DNA of 64,000 nucleotides, taken from positions 71,591 to 135,590 of the forward strand of contig CAZBNP010000014.1 in the NCBI GenBank assembly GCA_964493505.1, written 5' to 3'. Position 1 is the first letter of the stretch. Each line of letters opens with the position of its first letter. Both the position numbers and the translations under genes were made by a program. The notes under the pieces are model-generated. The model ran no database searches, had not been told where the DNA came from, and saw only the letters and a program-made list of their open reading frames with translations. This stretch comes from Chryseosolibacter sp964493505 (lineage in GTDB: Bacteria > Bacteroidota > Bacteroidia > Cytophagales > Cyclobacteriaceae). This document shows, piece by piece, positions 8,549 to 17,641 of this stretch.

Positions 8549-9898
8549 AGGAAAAATATTGTTTTACTTTTCGCTCACCACAGTTATCCTGGTGGGAATA
8601 GCATTACTTTTTATCCATTCGCTTTTTTCGGAATATAGGGAGGAGGAGTTTCAACAACGGCAAAAGGAAAAAATACAATCAACATTATTTTTTTAACTGA
8701 AATCAGGGACGCGGATAGAAAAATCGCTGAAACCATTGACAGGTTAACCATTAATGATTTGTACAATGAAAAATTGCTCATTTTTAATTCGGAGAAAGAG
8801 TTGATATACTCAAGTATTGATGACACACCGATTCACTATTCCAAAAGTATTTTGCAGCTACTATCGCCCGATAGCGAATGGTATGAGAGTAAGGATGAAT
8901 TATACGATGTGGTTGGTTTGTATTTTGAGAAGAACGGCAATATTTATTATGGTATTAGCAAGGCGTATGACAAATTCGGGTATTCGCAATTGAATTATCT
9001 GAAATTTATTTTGTTGACCGCGTTTTTAATTATCTCGATCGTTGTAATCCTGGTATCCTATTTCTTGTCCAAGAAAATAACCAAACCGCTTATTACCATT
9101 ACAAGGAAAATTAATAGCTACGATTTTGAAGGAGAATACAATCCTATCGAATTTGAACAGTCATGGAATGAAATTGCTATTCTTGCCCAACAGTTCAATA
9201 AATTGATGCGACGAATGAATGATGTTTTCTCTTTTCAGAAACACGCCATCCATCACATTTCACATGAACTGAAAACTCCTATTGCCGTACTGGTTTCGAA
9301 TTTTGAAAGAATAGAGAAGGAAACGGATATTGAAAAAGTTCAGATTCTGATACAAGCTCAAAAGGAGGACACCAAAAGCCTGGGCAACATAATTAATTCA
9401 TTGCTTGAAATAGCGAAAGCAGAAGCGGGAAACCGTTTGGTGCAGGATAAAGTGAGAATCGATGAGCTCATATTTGATGTGTCTGTAGAATTGAAAACCA
9501 TGTATCCTGATTTTCAGTTTTTAATTGAGTATTTACAGGTCACCGACGAGAGCAAATTGCTTATTTCAGCAAATGCGCAGCTGATAAAGGCCGCATTAAT
9601 GAACCTTATGCTTAATTGTATTCAATACAGCGATAACAACAAAGGCAGAATTTCAATTTCCGACAGGGCGGACGAGCTTACTCTTTCTTTTGAGAACGAG
9701 GGTGCAACAATAAGAGAAGAAGAGTACCAGTTTCTTTTTCAGCATTTTTTTCGGGGCATGAACAGTAAAGAGAAAAGAGGGTTTGGCTTAGGGCTGGTCT
9801 TTATTCATAAAATCATTTCACTTCATGGCGGTAGGGTAAGCTACCATTCGGAAAATTCCCGTTCCAATATTTTTACCGTTTCTCTTTCTTTAAGCTAA
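8538..9898 (+). pseudogene. Sensor histidine kinase, frameshifted
   Basis: A GTG at 8538 overlaps the regulator stop and opens MGIRGKILFYFSLTTVILVGIALLFIHSLF, a first membrane helix. The frame ends at TAA 8694-8696, directly after a T7 run (8688-8694). One extra T would restore ...LFLTEIRDADRKIAETIDRL and the long downstream frame. That part has a second membrane segment (FILLTAFLIISIVVILVSYFL), a HAMP-like linker, an H-box (HHISHELKTP), an N-box (ALMNLMLNCIQYS) and a G-box (GFGLGLVFIHKII). With the regulator it forms a CusS/CusR-like metal-sensing pair. Two homopolymer frameshifts in neighbouring genes are notable. Confidence 0.84.
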
Positions 9899-9969
9899 TC
9901 TTTAGCGGTATTAAGCTCTTTTTAAGGTTCTAGCCGTGATTTTCGCGCTTATTTATGTGGATGGCTACC

Positions 9970-11226
9970 ATGGGGCTTATAAAGCGGAATAAATTTCTTT
10001 TCATTCTTCTATTACTATTCAGTTCCGCAAAGGCGCAAGATACGCTCAAAGTCAATTTGCGGCAGGCAGACAGTTCGTTTATCGCCAGTAATTTCTATTT
10101 GCTCGCTGCTTCTATGAATGTAGAAGCCAGGAAAGCGGAGATTATTCAGGCGAAATTGTATCCCAACCCCGTTTTTACAGCCGACTTGAACGCATATGAC
10201 CCTGATAATAGCAGGGTTTTTCATGCCGGACGGACGGGGCAGAAAGCGTTTCAGATTGACCAACTCCTCATGCTGGGAGGGAAGAGGAAATCCGAAATTG
10301 AGATGGCTGGCACCAGTGCGAAAATCGCTGAGCTGGAGTTTCAGGAATTGGTCAGGCAACTCAAATTTCGATTGCACAGCGACTTGTTTACGATTGGTCA
10401 GCAACAGTTTTTGTTGCTAAGATACAATAGTCAGTTAGCGCTGTTGGATACCCTGCTCTCCGCCTATCAAATTCAGGCGGACAAGGGAAATATTCCGCTT
10501 AAGGAGGTAGTGCGATTGAAGGGCGCATATTTGAAACTGAATAATGACCGTGCGGAACTGTACAAGTCTTATTATGAAACGCAGGGAAATTTACAAACCC
10601 TTTTGCAAACAAATTCGGAGATTGAGTTTCAGTTTTCGGAGCACGAAATTGAAAAATACGTGAATCCGTTTTCATTCGGTGAAGTACAATCCGAAGCCCT
10701 TGTGAACCAACCCAGATTACTGATCATGCAGCAAGATAAAATTCTTGCTGAGCAGTATTTGCAATACCAAAAAGGATTGGCCGTTCCTGATATTAATTTT
10801 TTTACATCCTATGACCAAAGAAGCGGTGCGTTTAATAACCAGGTAAACGCAGGTGTTGCCATTCCGATTCCTTTGTGGAACAGGAATCAGGGAAACATTC
10901 GGTCATCTCAATTCAGGATAAAGGAAGCCGACTATAATTTACAGGCAGTTCAAAACGACTTTATGAGTCGGCTGCAAAATACTTTTTTGTTCTATTCTCA
11001 AACAGTTTCGGAATACAAAAAGGCTATTTCGCTTTACGATCATGATTTTGAAATTACAGTGAGAGGGATGACGGATAATTTTCAAAAGCGAAATGTTTCC
11101 ATTATTGAGTTTATCGATTTTTTTGAAGCATACAATGAAGTACTGACCGAGCTTACCCGGATAAAAATTCAAATGGTTATTTCCGGCGAGCAACTAAATC
11201 TATTGATAGGAAAGGATATTTTTTGA
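9970..11226 (+). CDS. TolC/CusC-like outer-membrane efflux protein
   Basis: About 418 residues from the ATG at 9970 (alternative ATGs at 9955 and 9961). A signal peptide (LIKRNKFLFILLLLFSSAKAQ) is followed by the long alpha-helical, Gln/Leu-rich repeats of the OEP family, with the characteristic YPNPVF segment near the start of the mature chain. It would form the trimeric outer-membrane duct of an RND heavy-metal pump. The adaptor gene starts 1 base after its stop. Confidence 0.85.
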   Translation: MGLIKRNKFLFILLLLFSSAKAQDTLKVNLRQADSSFIASNFYLLAASMNVEARKAEIIQAKLYPNPVFTADLNAYDPDNSRVFHAGRTGQKAFQIDQLLMLGGKRKSEIEMAGTSAKIAELEFQELVRQLKFRLHSDLFTIGQQQFLLLRYNSQLALLDTLLSAYQIQADKGNIPLKEVVRLKGAYLKLNNDRAELYKSYYETQGNLQTLLQTNSEIEFQFSEHEIEKYVNPFSFGEVQSEALVNQPRLLIMQQDKILAEQYLQYQKGLAVPDINFFTSYDQRSGAFNNQVNAGVAIPIPLWNRNQGNIRSSQFRIKEADYNLQAVQNDFMSRLQNTFLFYSQTVSEYKKAISLYDHDFEITVRGMTDNFQKRNVSIIEFIDFFEAYNEVLTELTRIKIQMVISGEQLNLLIGKDIF

Positions 11227-11227
11227 T

Positions 11228-12307
11228 ATGAAAAACAGATTACTATACACTTTACTACTGGGTCTGCTGCTGAACGGGTGTACTCATAAGCAAGTGGAAG
11301 AAAGCCTTACTGCTTTTTCTATGAGCAACACCATGATGTCTACGTGCGAATTCTATGAAGCTGGAATGGAGGTTGTAAAAAATGAAATTCGCTTGTTTGG
11401 AAAAATTACGGCAGACAACAACAAGACTGCACAGGTTTATTCGGTGTTGAGCGGTGTCGTAAAATCAATTAATACCGGTCTTGGGGACTATGTGCGGCAG
11501 GGAGAGCTATTAGCTGTCTTGCAAAGTAGTGAAGTGGCCGCATTTCAGCAGGAGAAGTCAGATGCAGTAAACGATGTGGCCACTGCGGAGAAAAACCTGG
11601 AGGTGGCAAAAGATCTTTTTGCAGGCAAACTGAACTCGGAAAAGGATGTGTCAGTTGCGGAAAAGGAACTGGAAAAGGCAAAAGCAAGACTTGAGAGGAT
11701 AAACGAGATATATAGCATTTACAGGTTGAAAGGAGGCTCTTTTTTTCAGATCGTTGCTCCTATCAGTGGGTTTGTAATAACCAAGAATATTAATATCAAC
11801 GAGCTGTTGCGGTCGGATGAATCCGATCCGCTTTTTTCTATTGCAGAAATGAATGAAATATGGGCAGTTGCGAATGTCAATGAAAGCGATATTCCACGTG
11901 TGAAAGAAGGCTATGACGTGGTGGTGAATACACTCGCTTTCCCCGACCTGAGCTATCACGGAACAATTGAGAAGATATACAATCTGATTGACCCGGAGAC
12001 CAAGGCGATGAAAATAAGGGTGCGCATATCCAATTCCGATTTTAAGTTGAAGCCCGACATGAACTGTACAGTAAATGTGAGCTATTCGGAAAGTGAGCGG
12101 ATGATTGCAATCCCTTCAAGCGCTGTGATTTTTGATAAAAGCAAGTATTGGGTAATGGTATTCAAAGATAAGCACAATATTGAAACGAGGAAGGTGGAGA
12201 TCTATCGGCAATTGGGCGATGTAACCTACATTAAAACGGGACTAAACGAAGGAGAGACAGTTATTTCCGAAAATGGGCTATTGATATATGACGCCTTAAA
12301 CGATTGA
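11228..12307 (+). CDS. Efflux RND periplasmic adaptor (CusB/CzcB-like), lipoprotein
   Basis: A 359-residue protein with lipobox LLLNGC (Cys18). It contains a biotinyl-lipoyl-like hairpin (VYSVLSGVVKSINTGLGDYVRQGELLAVLQS), a coiled-coil hairpin (about residues 100-160) and a return beta-barrel and membrane-proximal domain (IAEMNEIWAVANVNESDIPRVKEG). It links the inner-membrane pump to the outer-membrane channel. The gene starts 1 base after the TolC-like stop and ends 7 bases before the pump gene. Confidence 0.87.
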   Translation: MKNRLLYTLLLGLLLNGCTHKQVEESLTAFSMSNTMMSTCEFYEAGMEVVKNEIRLFGKITADNNKTAQVYSVLSGVVKSINTGLGDYVRQGELLAVLQSSEVAAFQQEKSDAVNDVATAEKNLEVAKDLFAGKLNSEKDVSVAEKELEKAKARLERINEIYSIYRLKGGSFFQIVAPISGFVITKNININELLRSDESDPLFSIAEMNEIWAVANVNESDIPRVKEGYDVVVNTLAFPDLSYHGTIEKIYNLIDPETKAMKIRVRISNSDFKLKPDMNCTVNVSYSESERMIAIPSSAVIFDKSKYWVMVFKDKHNIETRKVEIYRQLGDVTYIKTGLNEGETVISENGLLIYDALND

Positions 12308-12314
12308 CGGGACC

Positions 12315-15300
12315 ATGAACAATTTCATTAAAAATGTAATCGGGTTCTCTCTCAAGAATAGATTCTTTACTTTTTTTTGGGTATGTATTTTGGTGGTTGC
12401 CGGAGTCATCAGCTATATAAAAATTCCTATTGAAGCATTCCCTGATGTTACCAATACTCAAATTATTATCGTTACCGAATGGAACGGCAGAAGCGCGGAG
12501 GAAGTAGAGCGTTTTGTTACCACCCCCATTGAGATAGCTATGAATAGTGTGCAGCGGAAAACCAACGTCCGCAGTATTACGATGTTCGGTTTATCGGTTA
12601 TTAAGATCATTTTTGAAGACGACGTAGAGGATTTCTTTGCCCGTCAGCAAGTCAACAATCAATTGCAAAATGTCCAGCTACCCGAACACGTTGACGCCGA
12701 TGTTCAACCGCCCTACGGCCCGACAGGTGAGATATTTCGTTATGTTTTAAGAAGTGCTGAAAGGGATACGAGAGACTTATTAACCATCCAAAACTGGACG
12801 ATTGACCGTGAATTGAGAAGGGTTCCGGGTGTCGCTGATATTGTTGCTTTTGGCGGACAGGAAAAGATCTATGAGATATCCGCAGACCCTTTGAAATTGC
12901 AGCAATACCATTTAACGCCACTGGAATTATACGAAGCAGTAAGCAATTCCAATCTTAATGTTGGGGGCGATGTGATTGAGAAGAACGGACAGGCCTATGT
13001 AGTTAGGGGGATCGGTTTGTTAGACAGTCAAAAGGATATCGAAAATACCATCGTTGATATTTTTAACGGCAATCCTTTATTGGTTAAAAATGTAGCCACT
13101 GTTCAGGAAGCAAGCAAACCCCGTGTAGGTCAGGTTGGCTTAAACGATGAGGATGATGTGGTCGAAGGTATAATTGTAATGCGGAAGGGTGAAAATCCGA
13201 GCGAAGTATTGGCGAGCGTGAAGGAGAAAATCGAAGAGCTGAACACTTCCATTTTGCCGTCTGACGTGAAAATCGAAACTTTTTATGATCGCGATGATCT
13301 GATGGCATATTGCACCAAGACGGTAATGCACAATTTGCTTGAGGGAATTGTTCTTGTTACAGTCGTGGTTTTTCTTTTTATGGCGGATTGGCGAACCACT
13401 GTAATTGTTGCTATCGTCATCCCGCTCTCATTATTGTTTGCCTTTCTAATGCTGCATTTGAAGGGAATGAGCGCCAATCTCCTCTCACTCGGCGCAATTG
13501 ATTTCGGAATTATTATAGACGGCGCGGTAGTAATGGTGGAGGGAATTTTCGTCGCTCTGGACCAAAAAGCCCATGCAGTCGGTATGAAAAGGTTTAATCG
13601 CCTTGCTAAAATGGGGCTGATAAAAACGACAGGTATTCAAATGGGTAAAGCCATTTTCTTTTCGAAGTTAATTATCATTTCCGCCTTGCTCCCGATTTTT
13701 TCTTTTGAAAAAGTAGAGGGAAAAATGTTTGCTCCATTGGCCTGGACACTGGGTTTTGCTTTACTGGGGGCGTTGATTTTTACGCTGACTTTAGTCCCCG
13801 TTTTAAGTTCCATGCTCCTGAATAAAAATGTAAAAGAAAAAGACAATTTCTTTACCCGGTTTGTTAACAATATCATTGCGAAAGGATTTGGCTGGACTTT
13901 TGCCCGAAAGAAACTGACCCTGTTCATCGCTGTTGGATGTTTCGCACTGACGCTGTTTTCGACCCGTTGGCTGGGGACAGAATTTTTGCCTCAATTAAAC
14001 GAAGGGGCGTTATGGGTCGAGGCAAAAATGCCCATGAGTTATTCGCTCCCTAAGACAGTTGAAATGGTAAGTACTTTAAGGAAGGAATTGGCGGGTTTCC
14101 CCGAGGTAGACGGAGTGCTGTCGCAGACAGGGAGGAGCAACGACGGAACAGATCCAAGTGGTTTTTATTATGTGCAAATGCAGGTGAATCTTAAACCGAA
14201 GGAAGAGTGGACACGCAAAATTTCATTAGATGAGCTGGTGGAGGAGATGGATAAGAACCTGAAAGAGTACCAGGGTATCAATTACAATTATTCACAACCT
14301 ATTATAGATAATGTAGCGGAGGCAGTGGCGGGTATGAATGCTTCCAATGCCGTAAAGATATATGGGGATGACTTGGATAAATTGGATGAATACGCCAACC
14401 AGGTGATTGAGCAAATAAAGGATGTTCCGGGTATTAAGGATGTAGGTATTCTCCGAAATGTCGGTCAGCCCGAAATCAGCATATTGCTTGATGAAGAGAG
14501 AATGGCAATATATGGAATTACCAAAGCCGAAGCGCAAGCGGTAATTGAAATGGCAATTGGCGGTAAAACGGCTACACAAAAGTATGAGGGAGAAAGGAAA
14601 TTTGACATTCGTATTCGTTACGATAAGGAATACAGAAAGAACGAGGATGATATTTTGATGCTGATGATACCCACCATCACGGGAAAACACATTCCATTAA
14701 AAGAGGTAGCGACCATTAAACAGGTAACAGGGCCTGCATTTATTTACAGAGATAATTCCAAACGTTTTATCGGGGTAAAGTTTTCCGTGCGGGAAAGGGA
14801 TTTGGGGAGTACCATTTCCGAAGCACAGCGAAACGTAAACAGCAATATTAAATTGTCCGAAGGTTATCGCATTGGCTGGACCGGCGAATTTGAGAATCAG
14901 GTTCGGGCAAGTAAACGGTTAACACAGGTAGTACCAATAAGTTTGATATTGATTTTCGTCTTGCTCTTTATTATGTTCAACAATGCCAGGGATGCGGGTT
15001 ATGTTTTGATCAACGTTCCTTTTGCTTTGATCGGCGGTATTTTGGCACTGCACTTTACAGGAATGAATTTCGGAATTTCCGCTGGGGTTGGATTTATTGC
15101 CCTGTTTGGTATTTGCGTTCAGAATGGGGTTATACTCATTTCCGAATTTCACAAGCAAACGAGGATATTGGATAACCTCAACCAGGCCATCATCAATGCG
15201 GTTAAGGTGAGGACCCGCCCCGTAGTGATGACCGCTCTAATGGCCGCTATAGGACTTTTCCCGGCAGCTATAAGCACGGGAATTGGCTCTGAAAGTCAAA

Positions 15301-15416
15301 AGCCCTTAGCTGTTGTCATTATTGGGGGTTTGGTAACCGCCACTATTTTTACCCTGTTGGTCTTTCCTATTGTATATCATAAAGCCCTTCACATTCGGGA
15401 AAGCAGAAGAGCGTAG
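12315..15416 (+). CDS. Heavy-metal efflux RND transporter (CzcA/CusA family)
   Basis: A 1033-residue inner-membrane pump with two repeats of a large periplasmic loop and six helices. The TM4 motif DFGIIIDGAVVMVEG matches the heavy-metal-efflux subfamily and is closer to the Zn/Co/Ni type (DFGxxxDGAVxxVE) than to the Cu/Ag type. Conserved RND segments include GRSAEEVERFVTTPIE near the N terminus and STGIGSESQKPLAVVIIGGL near the C terminus. It is the last gene of the operon and probably exports divalent cations by proton antiport. Copper or silver cannot be fully excluded. Confidence 0.9.
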   Translation: MNNFIKNVIGFSLKNRFFTFFWVCILVVAGVISYIKIPIEAFPDVTNTQIIIVTEWNGRSAEEVERFVTTPIEIAMNSVQRKTNVRSITMFGLSVIKIIFEDDVEDFFARQQVNNQLQNVQLPEHVDADVQPPYGPTGEIFRYVLRSAERDTRDLLTIQNWTIDRELRRVPGVADIVAFGGQEKIYEISADPLKLQQYHLTPLELYEAVSNSNLNVGGDVIEKNGQAYVVRGIGLLDSQKDIENTIVDIFNGNPLLVKNVATVQEASKPRVGQVGLNDEDDVVEGIIVMRKGENPSEVLASVKEKIEELNTSILPSDVKIETFYDRDDLMAYCTKTVMHNLLEGIVLVTVVVFLFMADWRTTVIVAIVIPLSLLFAFLMLHLKGMSANLLSLGAIDFGIIIDGAVVMVEGIFVALDQKAHAVGMKRFNRLAKMGLIKTTGIQMGKAIFFSKLIIISALLPIFSFEKVEGKMFAPLAWTLGFALLGALIFTLTLVPVLSSMLLNKNVKEKDNFFTRFVNNIIAKGFGWTFARKKLTLFIAVGCFALTLFSTRWLGTEFLPQLNEGALWVEAKMPMSYSLPKTVEMVSTLRKELAGFPEVDGVLSQTGRSNDGTDPSGFYYVQMQVNLKPKEEWTRKISLDELVEEMDKNLKEYQGINYNYSQPIIDNVAEAVAGMNASNAVKIYGDDLDKLDEYANQVIEQIKDVPGIKDVGILRNVGQPEISILLDEERMAIYGITKAEAQAVIEMAIGGKTATQKYEGERKFDIRIRYDKEYRKNEDDILMLMIPTITGKHIPLKEVATIKQVTGPAFIYRDNSKRFIGVKFSVRERDLGSTISEAQRNVNSNIKLSEGYRIGWTGEFENQVRASKRLTQVVPISLILIFVLLFIMFNNARDAGYVLINVPFALIGGILALHFTGMNFGISAGVGFIALFGICVQNGVILISEFHKQTRILDNLNQAIINAVKVRTRPVVMTALMAAIGLFPAAISTGIGSESQKPLAVVIIGGLVTATIFTLLVFPIVYHKALHIRESRRA

Positions 15417-15516
15417 ACGCCGCAAGTAATTCCGGCTGGCAGCGAGACGGCAATCGACAGTATTCCATAAAAATTGACTGTGGCGGGCATTCCCACGTTT
15501 CTCTGCAAGTTTTTAC

Positions 15517-15524
15517 TAAATTTG
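15517..15524 (+). promoter_or_regulatory. Bacteroidota -7 box before the S51/SusCD locus
   Basis: TAAATTTG is an exact match to the TAnnTTTG -7 element and lies 35 bp upstream of the ATG at 15559. No clear TTG -33 element at normal spacing was found. Confidence 0.4.
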
Positions 15525-15558
15525 CGTTCCTTAGCAGTCTGGTGCGGCCCGAATCAAG

Positions 15559-17586
15559 ATGTTAACACCTGGAAAGTACTTTTTATTAATTCTGTATTGG
15601 CTTGTTCCCCTGGTATCGTTCACGCAGGGCAAACTGGTCCTGGTTGGTGGGGGAAGTGAATCAGAAGGCGGCTGGAGTGATCTGCCGTATGCCTGGGCGG
15701 TCGAAAAGTCGGCCAACAAGAAGGTTGCCGTGGTCAGTTATAGCGCTGAAACCGATTTTATTCCCGATTATTTCCTGTCGCTGGGCGCTACCGCTGCGGA
15801 CAATATCAGAATCGACAATCGCGATCTGGCGGACCTGCAGAGTATGTACGATTCCCTGATGGGCTATGACGTGTTTTTCTTTAAAGGTGGCGATCAGTCT
15901 ATCTATTATAAGAACTACCTGAATACCAGGACGGGCGATGCCATCGTCGACAAATTCAACGAAGGAGGTGTTATTGCCGGTACATCGGCGGGAATGGCCA
16001 TTCTATCGGGGGTGATATTCACGGCCGAAAACGGATCGGTCTACCCGGATGACGCATTGATGAACTTTAACAATGCCAGAATTACGCTCGCGGATGACTT
16101 CCTCCAGATCTTTCCGGGATACATCGTTGATTCGCATTTTACTGAAAGAGGTCGCATAGGCCGGTTGTTGTCTTTCATGGCAAACTGGTATGTGAACAAA
16201 GGCCAGTTTGTGAAAGGTATTGGTGTCGATGACAGGACTGCTCTTTGTATTGATGCGGAATTGAACGCCTTCGTCTTTGGAACAGGCTCTGTGTCGTTCT
16301 ATTCCGGTGGTCAGTTTTCATCGAACAACGGAAAGCCGATAGTAGATTCCGTTAATGCGGTTCAGTTACTTCATGGACATTCCATTGACCTGAATAATCT
16401 GGAGATACTATCCGGCCCGGAAACCACAGTCGTCCCGGAAGTTTCCAGTGAGTCGGGAAACTACCAGGTGTTGCTCAGTGGAGGCGAAGGGGTGTCTTCC
16501 AATACAGCATTTCTCGATCACTTCTTTTCCGGCGTTGGAATGCCCTCTGACACGATCGTTATCGTGACAGCCGTGGGCAAAGCTCAAGCGTTTATCTCGC
16601 GACTAAAAACGTTGGGTGCAAAGACGATTGTAGTGGAGACTACCACAGCATCAAACGATGCTGCGCAGATTGATCTGAGGAACGCCATCCGGCGTTCAAA
16701 GAAAGTGTTATTTGTGGAGAACAATGGGACTACGCTATTCAACTTCCTGAAAAATGGCCCGACGGGAGCTCTGATAAATGGACACATTCGCCGCAATCTT
16801 GTTATTTCGGGTTTTGTCGGTGAGGATAGCAGGTTTGCGGGAAATGTCTGGGTGTCGAACCATCTCGGCAATTCCCTCAATGCTTACTACGGAAGACTTC
16901 AATATGAGCCGGGCCTTGATCTGCTTCGGTCGACCGCCATCATGTCGAATACCTTTGACGCCAACGACGCCGATTACTATGAGAATACCACGGCGGCGGT
17001 TTCGTACGCCATGATCCATGACGGACTGCGCTATGGGGTGTATCTCAACCGGAACAGCTTTCTGAAGTTTCACCGGCAGTCAGAGAAGAACTATTTCCGG
17101 TCTTTCGGGGATCTCTCGTCTATTGTGCTGGTGAACGATGGGAGTACTGCGGATTTCTCGACGCAACCTGTTAACAGTTCTGGCGATACCCGGAACTATG
17201 TCGGATTCTCGTCGATGCAATATGTATTGTTGAACGGGGAGTCGGTTCTGGAAGTCGGGGATGTGGTGGTTTCGCAGGATCCGCCCTACGAAGACGAAGT
17301 GGCGATTGTAGGTGTTGAGGAACAGCAGGGCCATTCATTCGCGACGGTCTTTCCAAATCCCTCAAGAAGCGGTATTTTTTGTCTGCCTGGAGAGATGCCG
17401 ATATCCTCCATCGTGTCCGTAGCCGATATTTCCGGCCGAACGGTAACCCCACCTGTTTATGAGGCTTCAGATGGGGTGCGTGTCGACCTGTCGGAATACC
17501 CCGACGGCATTTACCTGATCGTGTTCCGCTACGGCCATGAGAATTTTTCGATTAGGGGAATAAAGAAGTCCACAACTCTTCGGTAA
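15559..17586 (+). CDS. Secreted cyanophycinase-family (S51) peptidase with T9SS sorting domain
   Basis: 675 residues with a signal peptide ending about residue 23. The first S51 domain (about residues 25-280) has KLVLVGGGSESEGG, FFFKGGDQS and the nucleophile motif GTSAGM with Ser143, and an IVDSHFTERGRIGRLL segment. A second, diverged S51-like domain (about 300-540) lacks the GTSAG motif. The last 75 or so residues (FPNPSRSGIF to the end) are a T9SS type-A sorting domain, predicting secretion and surface attachment. S51 enzymes cleave cyanophycin or Asp-X dipeptides. It lies directly upstream of a SusCD pair. Confidence 0.83.
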   Translation: MLTPGKYFLLILYWLVPLVSFTQGKLVLVGGGSESEGGWSDLPYAWAVEKSANKKVAVVSYSAETDFIPDYFLSLGATAADNIRIDNRDLADLQSMYDSLMGYDVFFFKGGDQSIYYKNYLNTRTGDAIVDKFNEGGVIAGTSAGMAILSGVIFTAENGSVYPDDALMNFNNARITLADDFLQIFPGYIVDSHFTERGRIGRLLSFMANWYVNKGQFVKGIGVDDRTALCIDAELNAFVFGTGSVSFYSGGQFSSNNGKPIVDSVNAVQLLHGHSIDLNNLEILSGPETTVVPEVSSESGNYQVLLSGGEGVSSNTAFLDHFFSGVGMPSDTIVIVTAVGKAQAFISRLKTLGAKTIVVETTTASNDAAQIDLRNAIRRSKKVLFVENNGTTLFNFLKNGPTGALINGHIRRNLVISGFVGEDSRFAGNVWVSNHLGNSLNAYYGRLQYEPGLDLLRSTAIMSNTFDANDADYYENTTAAVSYAMIHDGLRYGVYLNRNSFLKFHRQSEKNYFRSFGDLSSIVLVNDGSTADFSTQPVNSSGDTRNYVGFSSMQYVLLNGESVLEVGDVVVSQDPPYEDEVAIVGVEEQQGHSFATVFPNPSRSGIFCLPGEMPISSIVSVADISGRTVTPPVYEASDGVRVDLSEYPDGIYLIVFRYGHENFSIRGIKKSTTLR

Positions 17587-17641
17587 GTTTGTTGTTGGAT
17601 AGAATGTGTGCTAATGTGTTTTAGTCAAACCAACTTTCAAT

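Noticed and set aside
15559..17586. Reading the first S51 protein as a single-domain enzyme with an unrelated linker
   Set aside because: The 300-540 region repeats the S51 strand and helix order, so a diverged second copy is the better description.
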